From Nocardia vermiculata NBRC 100427 (lineage in GTDB: Bacteria; Actinomycetota; Actinomycetes; Mycobacteriales; Mycobacteriaceae): a stretch of DNA of 64,000 nt. The position numbers and the translations under genes were made by a program. This document shows, in pieces, positions 54,110 through 63,437 of the stretch (position 1 is its first letter; each line of letters starts with the position of its first letter). Under the pieces are notes generated by a model, which saw only the letters and a program-made list of their open reading frames with translations, did no database searches and was not told the origin of the DNA. Where the stretch lies: NCBI RefSeq assembly GCF_001613265.1, contig NZ_BDCA01000002.1, positions 310,001-374,000 on the forward strand. Direction: 5' to 3'.

Positions 54110-57100
54110 TCACCACTGTGCGTCGTCGTGTAATGCCGCCTCGAGCAGAGCCAGTTCGGCGGCGATCGGATCCTCGGCAGTGATCGGATCCTCGGCCTCG
54201 GGCGGGCCGAACTCGGGTGGTCGGGCCGGCGCCTGGGGCACGGATCCGTTCGAGCCGGTTTCCGGGGCATTCTCGGATTCGAGAAGCGCCAGCAGATGCT
54301 CGGCCGCCTTGTCGATACTCGGGTAGTCGAAGCCGAAGGTCGCCGGTAGTGCGACACCGAAGCCGTCCTGCAGGCGCGACCGCAACTCGACCACCGCCAG
54401 CGAATCCATGCCGAGTTGGGTGAAACCCGCTTCGGGATCGACCAGATGCGCGGCATCGAGCCCCAGCACCGCTTTGACTTCGGCAGCCGCCAGTTCGCGC
54501 ACGAGTTCGCCGCGCCCGGTGCGCGCACCGGCGAGCACTCGCTCCCGTAGCGCGGCCTTCGGTCCGGCGTCCACCGGTGCCGCCGCGGCCGACGTGCCGT
54601 ACCACGGGTCCGCACCCGCTGCCGCGGCCAGTTTGGGCCAGTCCAGGTCGGCGGCGACCACCGTGGCACCGCCGGCGTGCAGATTTCCGAGCAGCAGCCG
54701 AAGCCCCTGGTCGGGTGACAGCGGGCGGTAGCCGCGCAACCGGGCGCGTTCGCGTTCGCCGGCATCGAGCCGGGCCGCCATTCCGATCTCCCCCCACGGC
54801 CCCCAGGCGATCGCGGTCGCAGTGACTCCGCGGGCGCGCAGCACGGAGGCGTATCCGTCGAGATAGGCGTTGGCGGCGGCATAGTTGGCCTGTCCACCGG
54901 CGCCGATGGTCGCGGTCAAGGAGGAGAAGCACACCACGAAATCGGTGTCGGGACCGATGATTTCGCTCAGCGCGCGCAGACCACCCACCTTGGGCGCCAG
55001 CACCCGCGCGAAACGACGCGCGTCCAGGCCACCGATGGTGGCGTCGTCCAGGACGCCGGCCGCATGCACGATGCCACCCAGCGGATGGGGTGCGGTGCCG
55101 ACGACGTCGTGCAACGGCTGTGCACAGATATCGGCGGTGTGGACCGTCACCGAGGCGCCGAGGGCCCGGATATCCTCCAGCAGACGTTCGGTCTCGGGAT
55201 CGGGGGCAGTGCGGCCGAGCAGAATCAGGTGCCGGGCCCCCTGTTCCGCCAGTGCCTGCGCCACTCGCGGGCCGATCCCCCGCAGTCCGCCGGTGACGAG
55301 ATAACTGCGGTCGGCGCGAATGGTGACCTCGGGCCCCGGCTGCGCGCGCCGCAGCCGTGCCACATAGCGCTGTCCGCCCCGGTAGGCGACCCGCAGCTCC
55401 GGCGACCAGCACCGGAGCTCGGTGACGAACCGATCCAAGGCGTCGCCGTCGTCGTCCAGATCGACCATGCTGCAGAGTAGTTCCGGGAATTCGCGGCGCA
55501 CCACAGTGGCGATGCCCCACCGCATCGTCGCTGCCGGATCGACGACATCGGCGTCGCCTAGCACCGCCTGGGCCCCGCGGGTCGGCCACCAGACCCGGAC
55601 TCCCGCGGCAGCCAGTTCTGTCAGTGGCGCGACCGCGGCGGCACAGTATTCGGCAGCGGCATCCACATACGCCCCGGTTCCGGTCTCGGACACGAGCGGC
55701 GAGAGTCCGCGCAGATCGACGAACCCACGGTGACCGCGGGTGCCGAGATCTCGCAGCCACGCGGAGTAGGCCGGTGACGAGGAGACCGCATAGGTGATAC
55801 CGGAACTCACCGGGGCGCTGTCGGTGCCGAGCAGCACGGTGACCGCCGGAATACGGTGGGCGCGCAGGCGGGCGGCGAAGCGGCTCAACCGGGCCGCGTC
55901 GTCGTCGACGACCAGTAGCGACAGGTCCGCCGCACCCTCCGGTGCATCGCCGGTGCGCTGCCAGTGCTGTTCATGAGTGACGTCGGCAGCCTTGTGCGCC
56001 AGCGCACGTTCGACCCGGGCCCGGCTGATCCGCCGCGATTCGAACCCGTCGACGGCCACCACCAATTCTCCGGTGGCGCTGTACATCCGGATCTGCGCCG
56101 TGAAGGCCTCGTCGCCCGCACCGTGCCCGCCGATCAGCCGCGCGTGAATCCACAGCGGCCCTTCGGTGCGGCGGCCGGCGAAATAGTAGCGGTCGATACT
56201 GAAGGGCACATAGATGTTCTGCTGTGCCCGCAGCGCGGCGTTGTCGTACTTCCAGCAGCTGTTGAGTACCTGGAAGGCGGCCTCCACCAACCCGGCATGC
56301 ATCGGTTCCGGGCCGGGATCCACTCCGTCGGGCAGCACTGTCCGGCACAGGGCCTCGTTGTCACCGCGCCAGATGGTGTCGATCCAGTGGAAGGAGTTGC
56401 CGGTATCGAGCCCGGGGACCCACACGTCGCGGTAGAACTCGTCGCCGGACAACTCCTCGGCGCACCGGGTGCGAATCGCATCGATATTCGGTTCCGTGAG
56501 TGGCGAGTCCGGCTCGGGCGGTGTGCTTTCCAGCACGGTGCGGAACAGGGCGGGCCACGCGGAACCGGTGGCCGACGCCGCGGATTCCTCCGCTGCGACC
56601 AGGGTCACGTCCCAGTTCCCACCGGCGGGCCGCAGTATCAGCTGTGCGCGGCGGCGGCCGTGATCGGAGACGGCGAACGGATTCAGGAACAACGTGTCGC
56701 GCAACGCGTACGGGCCGTCGATATGGTTGGCACCCGCCGCCAGCACCATCGCGATATGTGACGCGCCGGGCACCACGGCGGTGCCGAACAGCCGGTGATC
56801 AGTCACATAACCGGGCGCATCGCAGGCGAAGTCGCGTTCGTATCGGATCTCGTCGGACAGCGGCAGTTCCACCGGCCGCCCGGGCAGTCCGACATCGTCG
56901 CCGCTCTGGCCTCGCGGGCGCGTCGCGCGTTCGGTGTCGACCCAGTACCGCGAGCGTTGGAAGGCGTAGGTGGGCAGCGGAATTCGTGCTCCGATGGCGA
57001 AGGGCCCGCACGGGTGCACGCAGATGTCGTGCCCCTGTACATAGAGTGTCGCCGCCGCGAGTGCCAGTGTGCGCCCGAAGTCCTGCGGGCCGTCGGCGGC

Positions 57101-60100
57101 GAGCACGGTGTGCGCGCCGTGACGATCGGCAGCCAGCCGCAGCCGGGCCCGGTCGTCACTCCTGCCGCCCAGCACCAGCAACCCGGCGCTACCCGCGGCC
57201 ACCACGGCGGCAACGCAGGCCTCCGGCCCGCCGAGCATCGAGCCGAGACGAATCTCGTCGCGCGTCTCCGCACCGGTCAGGGCAGGAGCCCCGGACACTG
57301 CCCGCTGCAGCGCGGTGGCCAGGTCGATCGCACCCGACAGCGCCGCGGCGACGTATTCTCCCGTGCCGTAGCCGATGATCGACTCCCACCGCAATCCACC
57401 GGCCGACCACAACCGAGCCAGTACATACTGGTGCAACAGGGCCTCGGGTACCTCGGCGATGTCGGCAGCGGATGCCGCGGCCTGTGCCTGCTGCCAGGCC
57501 TCGGCGACAACGGGGTCGGAGGCGAAGGCGCCGAGGAACTCCGCGATGCCGTCGGTCGGCGCATCACCCAGTACCAGGCAGCAGCTGCCCGGGCCGATGT
57601 CGGGCCCGCCGGCGAGCAGCGTCGCGGCCGGCTCTGCCAGCAGATAGGCCGCCAGCGCCGCACGCAGTTCCGGTACCGAGGAGGCGACCACCGCCAGCCG
57701 CCGAACATGCTGGGCACGTCCGAATCCGGTGGTGTAGCAGATATCTTCGAGGGCGATATCCGGGTGACCGTCGAGATGGTCGAGATATCGCCGGGCCAGC
57801 TCCCGCAGTGCCTCATCGGTCCGTGCGGATAAGCGGAACAGTCCGGACCATTCCGCGGGCCGCTGCCCGGTGCTGCGGGCCGGAGGCGCTTCCAGGACCG
57901 CGTGCGCGTTGGTACCGCCGATGCCGAAGGCCGACACCGTAGCGATGCGTGCGCGTCCCTCCGGCCAGGGGCGCGTCTGCGCGGACACCCGGAAGGGGGT
58001 GTGCTCCCAGGGGATCCGGGTGCTGGGCTGCCGTAGATCGGCCAGCCCCGGCAGTGTCGCATTGTCGAGCGCCAGCACGGTTTTGATGAATCCGGCGATG
58101 CCCGCCGCGGTGTCGAGATGGCCGATGTTGGCCTTCACCGAGCCGACCTCGCAGCGGTCCGCCCGCGGACCACCGAAAGCCTCGGTCAGTGCGGCGATCT
58201 CCATCGGGTCACCGAGTGCGGTGGCGGTGCCGTGTGCCTCGACATAACCGATGTCCGCGGCGCGGATGCCCGCAGCCCGGTGCGCTCGGCGCACGACCTC
58301 GACCTGACCGTCGATGCTCGGTGCGGTGAAGCCGACCTTCGCCGCACCGTCGTTGTTGATGGCGCTGCCCCGGATCACCGCGAAGATCCGGTCGCGGTCA
58401 CGCATCGCGTCGTCGAGCCGTTTCACCACGACCACCCCGGCGCCGTTGCCGAATACGGTGCCCGCCGCGTCGTCGTCGAATGCGCGGCAGTGCCCGTCCG
58501 GGGACGCGACCATCCCGTCCTGATGCAGATATCCGACCTGGTCGGGCACCCGGATCGCTACACCGCCGGCCAGCGCGATCTCACATTCGCCGCGCGCGAT
58601 GGCCTGACAAGCCAGATGTACCGCGACCAGCGAGGTGGAGCACGCGCTCTGCACTGTGACCGCCGGTCCGTGCAGATCCAGACGGTAGGCGAGGGAGGTC
58701 GGCAGGAAGTCGGGTTCGTTGCCGACCTTGACCTGATAGTGCTGAGCGGACGGTAGCCGGGTGAAATCGTCGGCGAAGTACCGATGGAAATAGCTGCTGG
58801 GCAGGCCGCCGACGAACACACCGGTGCGGGGGCGTTGCGGAGCGCCGCCGTACCCGGCATGTTCGAGAGCCTGCACCGCGCATTCCAGCAGCAGGCGGTG
58901 CTGCGGATCGGTGACCTGGGCTTCACGGGCGGTGAAGCCGAAGTAGTCGGCGTCGAATCCGGCGATATCGTCCACTGTCGCGGCGATGCGCACATAGTTG
59001 GGTGCCGCGATCCGGTCGGCGGATTCACCGGCGGCGAGCAGTCGCTCCTCGTCCAGCTCGGTCATCGTGGTGCGCGCACCGGCGATGACCTCCCAGAACT
59101 CGTCCAGGTCGGCGGCGCCCGGTACCCGAGCGGCCATGCCGATCACCGCGAAGGGCCCACCGTGATACTCGTCGCCGCTGTCCGGCGGCTCGACCGCCTC
59201 CACCGCACCGGCCAGTGCCGCCGCCAGAGTGGCCACGGTCGGATATCGGAACAGATCGGTCCGCGCGATCGGAATCGCCAGTTCCTGTTCCAGGGCGAGA
59301 TGGACCCTTGCGACCAGCAGCGAATTGCCGCCCAGATCGAAGAAATTCGCGTCGGCGGGCACCGTGTCGCAGTCGAGCACCTGCGCCCAGATGTCGGCGA
59401 TGGTGACCGACAGCGCGTTCGCCTCCGCGGCGACCGTGGGAACGGTCCGGACCGCATCCACCGGCTCCGGCAGCCGTCCGCGATCGATCTTGCCCGCGGC
59501 GGTGCGCGGAAACTCCGACAGCACCACATATCTCGCCGGAACCATATAGGCCGGGAGCAGGTCACGCAGGTGATCGCGCACCTGCCCGGGATCGACCACG
59601 GCATCCGGCTCGGTACCGACATATCCGATCAGTTCGCGGCGCTCCGGATCGTCGCCGAACACTGTCACCACGGCCTCGCGCACCCCGGCGGCGGTCCGCA
59701 GCGCCGCCTCCACTTCCCCTGCCTCGATCCGCAGTCCACGCAGTGTGAGCTGGTGGTCGGTGCGGCCGAGGTATTCCAGCCGGCCGTCGGGCAGTCGGCG
59801 TACCCGGTCGCCGGTCGCGTACAGCCGTTCCCCGGTCCGTCGATCGGCCACGAACCGATCGGCCTCGGCCGCCGGGTCGACATATCCCCGAGCCAGGCAG
59901 ACACCGGCGAGATGCAGCTGGCCGGCCACCCCCACCGGAACGATCTGTCGCGCGCTGTCGAGCACCACGGTGCGCACATTCTCGATCGGGCGGCCGAGGG
60001 TGACCGTGGCACCGGGCAGTACTTGTTCACAGCTGACATCGACGGCTGCTTCGGTAGGCCCGTAGTAGTTGTACAGCGCCGTATTCGGCAGCAGCCGATG

Positions 60101-61624
60101 GAATTCGGCGGCCACATCGTCGGGCAGCGCCTCACCGCTGGTGGTCACGTACCGCAGCGAATCGCACCGGGCGACGCCCGGCTCCGCGAGCCAGGTTCGC
60201 AGCATCGACGGTACGAAATGAACGACCGTGATCTGCTGTGCACGAATGGTTTCCACCAGATACCGGGAATCGCGATGTCCCTGCGGCGCAGCCGACACCG
60301 ACCGGGCTCCGTGCACCAGCGGGTAGAACAGATCCCAGATCGACACATCGAAGGTGAGCGGCGTCTTCTGCAGCACCCGATCCTCGGGCCCGATCCGAAT
60401 CGCGTCGTGTAGCAGTCGATTACAGATCGCCGCGTGTTCGACGAGCACGCCCTTCGGCGTGCCGGTGGATCCGGAGGTGTAGATGACGTAGGCCAGGTCG
60501 GTCGGCGCACCGGCACGGACGGGAGCGGGATCGGCCTGTTCGACCGCTGCCCATTCGGCGTCCAGGTCGATCGCGGTCACGCCGGGCTGCGATCCCAGTC
60601 GTTCGGCGATCTCGGCGTCGTCACACAGCACCACCGCGGCACCGGAGTCGGCGAGGATCGCCGCCAGCCGCGCCTCCGGGTCGGCCGGGTCGAGCGGCAG
60701 ATAGGCCGCGCCCGCCTTCATGATCCCCAGTGCCAGCACCGGAATCCGGGCCGACCGTCGAGCACAGACGGCGACCGTCCCCCGGGGCCGCACCCCGAGG
60801 CCCGCCAGATAGCCGGCTGCGCGGGTGGCGCGGTCATCCAGCTCCGCGTAGCTCAGCACAACCGAATCCGTTTGTACGGCAAGATTATCCGGGTGCCGTG
60901 CCGCTTGTTCGGCGATCAGCGCGGGCAAGGTGGTGGCGGTGCGGGCTACCACCGGGCCGGCGGCCCAGTCGTCGAGTGTGTCGCGCTCGGATTCGGGCAC
61001 CATGCTCAGCGCGCCGACGGCGGCCTGGGGTGTGCTGGTGAGCGAACCGATCAGCTCTGCCCACTGTGCCAGCAGCCGGATGACGGTCTCGGCCTCGAAC
61101 AGTTCGGTGTCGTATTCACACCGCAGTTCGCCGGTGGCCCGGTCGGCGACGAACACCAGATCGCAGGACACCACCGACTCCAGGGCGTCCTCCGCACTGT
61201 CCGGGTCGATATCGGCGTCGAGCTCGACGTAGGCGATCTGGAACAGCGGATTCCGGTCGAATATCGGTGCCGCGCCGGCTTTCTCGACCAGCTCGTCCGG
61301 GTCGAATCCGGCGCTGCCGGCGGCCGCATCCGCGCGTGCCCGCTCGAGGCGGTCGATCAGTCCCGCCGCGGTGGTCTCGGGCTCGACCGGTACCCGCACG
61401 GGCACGGCCACCGGCGCATCACCCGGTGCGAGAACCATCCCGAACGTGATGTCGTGATGTTCGCAGTAGCGATGAATCAGGGCGGCCAGCGCCGCCGCGG
61501 TAGTCGAGGCACCGCCGTGCACCGCGGTGCGATGTTCCTCCCGGGCCCGCAGGAAGCGCTGCACCGGCCCCCGCGGGAAATCGGAAGCGATGGCGATGAC
61601 GCCGGGAAGGTATTGCACTGTCAC
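54110..61624 (-). CDS. Hybrid NRPS-PKS: C(truncated)-A(Ser)-PCP-KS-AT(inactive)-DH-KR-ACP
   Basis: A 2504-aa assembly-line enzyme. Residues 1-215 are a condensation-like C-terminal half without HHxxxDG. The A domain has YTSGSTGTPKG near 380 and pocket residues D-V-W-H-T-S-Y-V-D-K, eight of ten as in EntF, so serine is predicted. PCP Ser768 is in LGGNSL. The KS has Cys995 (QSACSTS). The AT-like region has GYGTGE, Gly1420 replacing serine. The DH has His1610 in DHRLFGTAVVP but Glu for the usual Asp (GLVEAAFQ). The KR has GGLRGIG and LDD, predicting B-type. ACP Ser2408 follows. The GTG start lies 10 bases after the preceding stop. Confidence 0.9.
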   Translation of the reverse strand: MTVQYLPGVIAIASDFPRGPVQRFLRAREEHRTAVHGGASTTAAALAALIHRYCEHHDITFGMVLAPGDAPVAVPVRVPVEPETTAAGLIDRLERARADAAAGSAGFDPDELVEKAGAAPIFDRNPLFQIAYVELDADIDPDSAEDALESVVSCDLVFVADRATGELRCEYDTELFEAETVIRLLAQWAELIGSLTSTPQAAVGALSMVPESERDTLDDWAAGPVVARTATTLPALIAEQAARHPDNLAVQTDSVVLSYAELDDRATRAAGYLAGLGVRPRGTVAVCARRSARIPVLALGIMKAGAAYLPLDPADPEARLAAILADSGAAVVLCDDAEIAERLGSQPGVTAIDLDAEWAAVEQADPAPVRAGAPTDLAYVIYTSGSTGTPKGVLVEHAAICNRLLHDAIRIGPEDRVLQKTPLTFDVSIWDLFYPLVHGARSVSAAPQGHRDSRYLVETIRAQQITVVHFVPSMLRTWLAEPGVARCDSLRYVTTSGEALPDDVAAEFHRLLPNTALYNYYGPTEAAVDVSCEQVLPGATVTLGRPIENVRTVVLDSARQIVPVGVAGQLHLAGVCLARGYVDPAAEADRFVADRRTGERLYATGDRVRRLPDGRLEYLGRTDHQLTLRGLRIEAGEVEAALRTAAGVREAVVTVFGDDPERRELIGYVGTEPDAVVDPGQVRDHLRDLLPAYMVPARYVVLSEFPRTAAGKIDRGRLPEPVDAVRTVPTVAAEANALSVTIADIWAQVLDCDTVPADANFFDLGGNSLLVARVHLALEQELAIPIARTDLFRYPTVATLAAALAGAVEAVEPPDSGDEYHGGPFAVIGMAARVPGAADLDEFWEVIAGARTTMTELDEERLLAAGESADRIAAPNYVRIAATVDDIAGFDADYFGFTAREAQVTDPQHRLLLECAVQALEHAGYGGAPQRPRTGVFVGGLPSSYFHRYFADDFTRLPSAQHYQVKVGNEPDFLPTSLAYRLDLHGPAVTVQSACSTSLVAVHLACQAIARGECEIALAGGVAIRVPDQVGYLHQDGMVASPDGHCRAFDDDAAGTVFGNGAGVVVVKRLDDAMRDRDRIFAVIRGSAINNDGAAKVGFTAPSIDGQVEVVRRAHRAAGIRAADIGYVEAHGTATALGDPMEIAALTEAFGGPRADRCEVGSVKANIGHLDTAAGIAGFIKTVLALDNATLPGLADLRQPSTRIPWEHTPFRVSAQTRPWPEGRARIATVSAFGIGGTNAHAVLEAPPARSTGQRPAEWSGLFRLSARTDEALRELARRYLDHLDGHPDIALEDICYTTGFGRAQHVRRLAVVASSVPELRAALAAYLLAEPAATLLAGGPDIGPGSCCLVLGDAPTDGIAEFLGAFASDPVVAEAWQQAQAAASAADIAEVPEALLHQYVLARLWSAGGLRWESIIGYGTGEYVAAALSGAIDLATALQRAVSGAPALTGAETRDEIRLGSMLGGPEACVAAVVAAGSAGLLVLGGRSDDRARLRLAADRHGAHTVLAADGPQDFGRTLALAAATLYVQGHDICVHPCGPFAIGARIPLPTYAFQRSRYWVDTERATRPRGQSGDDVGLPGRPVELPLSDEIRYERDFACDAPGYVTDHRLFGTAVVPGASHIAMVLAAGANHIDGPYALRDTLFLNPFAVSDHGRRRAQLILRPAGGNWDVTLVAAEESAASATGSAWPALFRTVLESTPPEPDSPLTEPNIDAIRTRCAEELSGDEFYRDVWVPGLDTGNSFHWIDTIWRGDNEALCRTVLPDGVDPGPEPMHAGLVEAAFQVLNSCWKYDNAALRAQQNIYVPFSIDRYYFAGRRTEGPLWIHARLIGGHGAGDEAFTAQIRMYSATGELVVAVDGFESRRISRARVERALAHKAADVTHEQHWQRTGDAPEGAADLSLLVVDDDAARLSRFAARLRAHRIPAVTVLLGTDSAPVSSGITYAVSSSPAYSAWLRDLGTRGHRGFVDLRGLSPLVSETGTGAYVDAAAEYCAAAVAPLTELAAAGVRVWWPTRGAQAVLGDADVVDPAATMRWGIATVVRREFPELLCSMVDLDDDGDALDRFVTELRCWSPELRVAYRGGQRYVARLRRAQPGPEVTIRADRSYLVTGGLRGIGPRVAQALAEQGARHLILLGRTAPDPETERLLEDIRALGASVTVHTADICAQPLHDVVGTAPHPLGGIVHAAGVLDDATIGGLDARRFARVLAPKVGGLRALSEIIGPDTDFVVCFSSLTATIGAGGQANYAAANAYLDGYASVLRARGVTATAIAWGPWGEIGMAARLDAGERERARLRGYRPLSPDQGLRLLLGNLHAGGATVVAADLDWPKLAAAAGADPWYGTSAAAAPVDAGPKAALRERVLAGARTGRGELVRELAAAEVKAVLGLDAAHLVDPEAGFTQLGMDSLAVVELRSRLQDGFGVALPATFGFDYPSIDKAAEHLLALLESENAPETGSNGSVPQAPARPPEFGPPEAEDPITAEDPIAAELALLEAALHDDAQW

Positions 61625-61634
61625 TCGATCCCAC

Positions 61635-63428
61635 TTATCCGGCGTGAACCGGTTCGACCAGGTAATTGCCGATGGCCATGACATCGAGTCCGGCCGTCGC
61701 GAAGGTGTCGAAGGCCTCGGCCGGTGTACACACGATCGGCTGACCCTTCACGTTGAAGGAGGTATTGAGCAGGATCGGTGTCCCGGTCTGCTGCCGGAAC
61801 GCCTCGATGACGGTCCAGAATCGTTCATTGCGCTGCCGCGACACGGTTTGCACCCGCGCCGACCCGTCCACATGGGTCACCGCCGGCAGGCCCTCCCGGT
61901 ATTCGGGACGCACGGCGGTGATGAACAACATCCACGCGTAGGTATCGACCTGAGCGTCCTTGATGTCGAAATAGGTCGTCGCGTACTCGTCGAGTACCGC
62001 GGGAGCAAAGGGCCGAAAACCCTCGCGCTTCTTCACCTTCGCGTTGATGATGTCGCGCATCCGGGGGTGGCGGGGATCGCCGAGAATACTGCGATTGCCC
62101 AGGGCTCGGGGACCGTACTCCATGCGCCCCTGGAACAGGGCACCGATCTGCCCGGCCGCCAGCCGCCGCGACAGTTCCGCGGCCAGCGCCTCGAAATCGT
62201 CGTACCGGGTGGCGGTGCACTCGGTTCGGGTGGCGAGGGTGGCCGCGATCTGCTCGTCGTCGAACTCCGGGCCGTTCAACGGTGTCGACAGGCCCGCGAT
62301 CGGGGCTGCGCCGTCGCGCCGATGATGCACGTACAAGGCGGAACCCAGCGCCGTGCCGTCGTCACCGGCAGCCGACTGGACGAACATGCGCTTGAACTGC
62401 CGGCTGCGCAGAATAACCCCGTTCGCCGTGCAGTTGAGCGCAACGCCACCGGCCAGGCACAGGTTGGTCTCCCCGCTCAGACGGCGAAAGTATCGCAGCG
62501 TGTGCAGCAGGGTCGCCTCCAGCACCGCCTGCAGCGCGGCCGCGATATCGCGGTGGTGATCGGTGACCTCGTCCTCGGGAGAGCGAGCCGGTCCGAAGAT
62601 CTCTTCGATCGCTTTCAGTGTCCCGCGATAGGTTTCGCGATCGAGTTCGGTTTCGTTGCGGTAGAGGATGGGAATGGTAAAAGTACCGTCGTCGCGCAGG
62701 TGGATCAGATCCATCACTGCCGCAAAGTGTTTGCGGTAGTCACCGTACGGTGCCAGCCCCATGATCTTGTACTCGTCGAGACCGAAAGCGAAGCCGAGAT
62801 AGTAGGTGAAGACACCGTAGAGAATGCCGAGCGAATTCAGCTCCGACACCGTCGCGATCGGTTCGATTCCCGCATCCGAGCCTACGGCCACGGTGGCACT
62901 GTGCTGTTCACCCATCCCGTCCGCGACCAGAATCAGTGCGGAGTCGAATCCGCTGGGGTAGAACGTGCTGGCCGCGTGCGCGAGATGATGCGGGACCTGC
63001 ACCAGCCGGTCGTCCCAGTCTCCGCCGAAGGTCTCCGACAGTTTGTCCAGCAGGACCTGCCGGGCGAAAACCGTGCGGAAGCGATCACGTCCCAGTCGGC
63101 TGTGCTCGAATTCCGCGCGCAACGGCTCATAGGAGAATCCGTGGGTGAGGATGTCGAGGTCGTCCACGGAGATCCCGGCGCGCCCACAGCCGAAGCGGAT
63201 CGCCTGTTCGGGAAACGCTCCGGTCGCCTTCTCCCCCGTGAATCGTTCCTCGGCGACCGCGCTCACCAGTTCGCCCCCGTGCAGCAGCGCCGCGGCCGAG
63301 TCGAATCCCTGCGTGATCCGGTAGTCCCGCCAGTCCAGTCCGGGGAACCGGGCCTGCTTGAAGGGCACACTGTTGTGCAGGCCGCTGATCCCCATGATCG
63401 TCGGTTGCACCGCTGGCGTTTTCACCAT
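61635..63428 (-). CDS. O-carbamoyltransferase (NodU/CmcH/TobZ family)
   Basis: A 597-aa two-domain enzyme transferring carbamoyl from carbamoyl phosphate, via carbamoyl-AMP, to a hydroxyl. The Kae1-like N-terminal domain has metal-binding HHLAHAASTFYPSGF and VADGMGE. The YrdC-like C-terminal domain has FQGRMEYGPRALGNRSIL and PILLNTSFNVKGQPIV. The usual N-terminal GxxxHDSAA reads QGFDSAA, preceded by an insertion after GISGLHNS, so it belongs to a divergent subgroup. It probably carbamoylates the cluster's product. Nine bases follow the methyltransferase stop. Confidence 0.9.
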   Translation of the reverse strand: MVKTPAVQPTIMGISGLHNSVPFKQARFPGLDWRDYRITQGFDSAAALLHGGELVSAVAEERFTGEKATGAFPEQAIRFGCGRAGISVDDLDILTHGFSYEPLRAEFEHSRLGRDRFRTVFARQVLLDKLSETFGGDWDDRLVQVPHHLAHAASTFYPSGFDSALILVADGMGEQHSATVAVGSDAGIEPIATVSELNSLGILYGVFTYYLGFAFGLDEYKIMGLAPYGDYRKHFAAVMDLIHLRDDGTFTIPILYRNETELDRETYRGTLKAIEEIFGPARSPEDEVTDHHRDIAAALQAVLEATLLHTLRYFRRLSGETNLCLAGGVALNCTANGVILRSRQFKRMFVQSAAGDDGTALGSALYVHHRRDGAAPIAGLSTPLNGPEFDDEQIAATLATRTECTATRYDDFEALAAELSRRLAAGQIGALFQGRMEYGPRALGNRSILGDPRHPRMRDIINAKVKKREGFRPFAPAVLDEYATTYFDIKDAQVDTYAWMLFITAVRPEYREGLPAVTHVDGSARVQTVSRQRNERFWTVIEAFRQQTGTPILLNTSFNVKGQPIVCTPAEAFDTFATAGLDVMAIGNYLVEPVHAG

Positions 63429-63437
63429 CGAGAAAGC

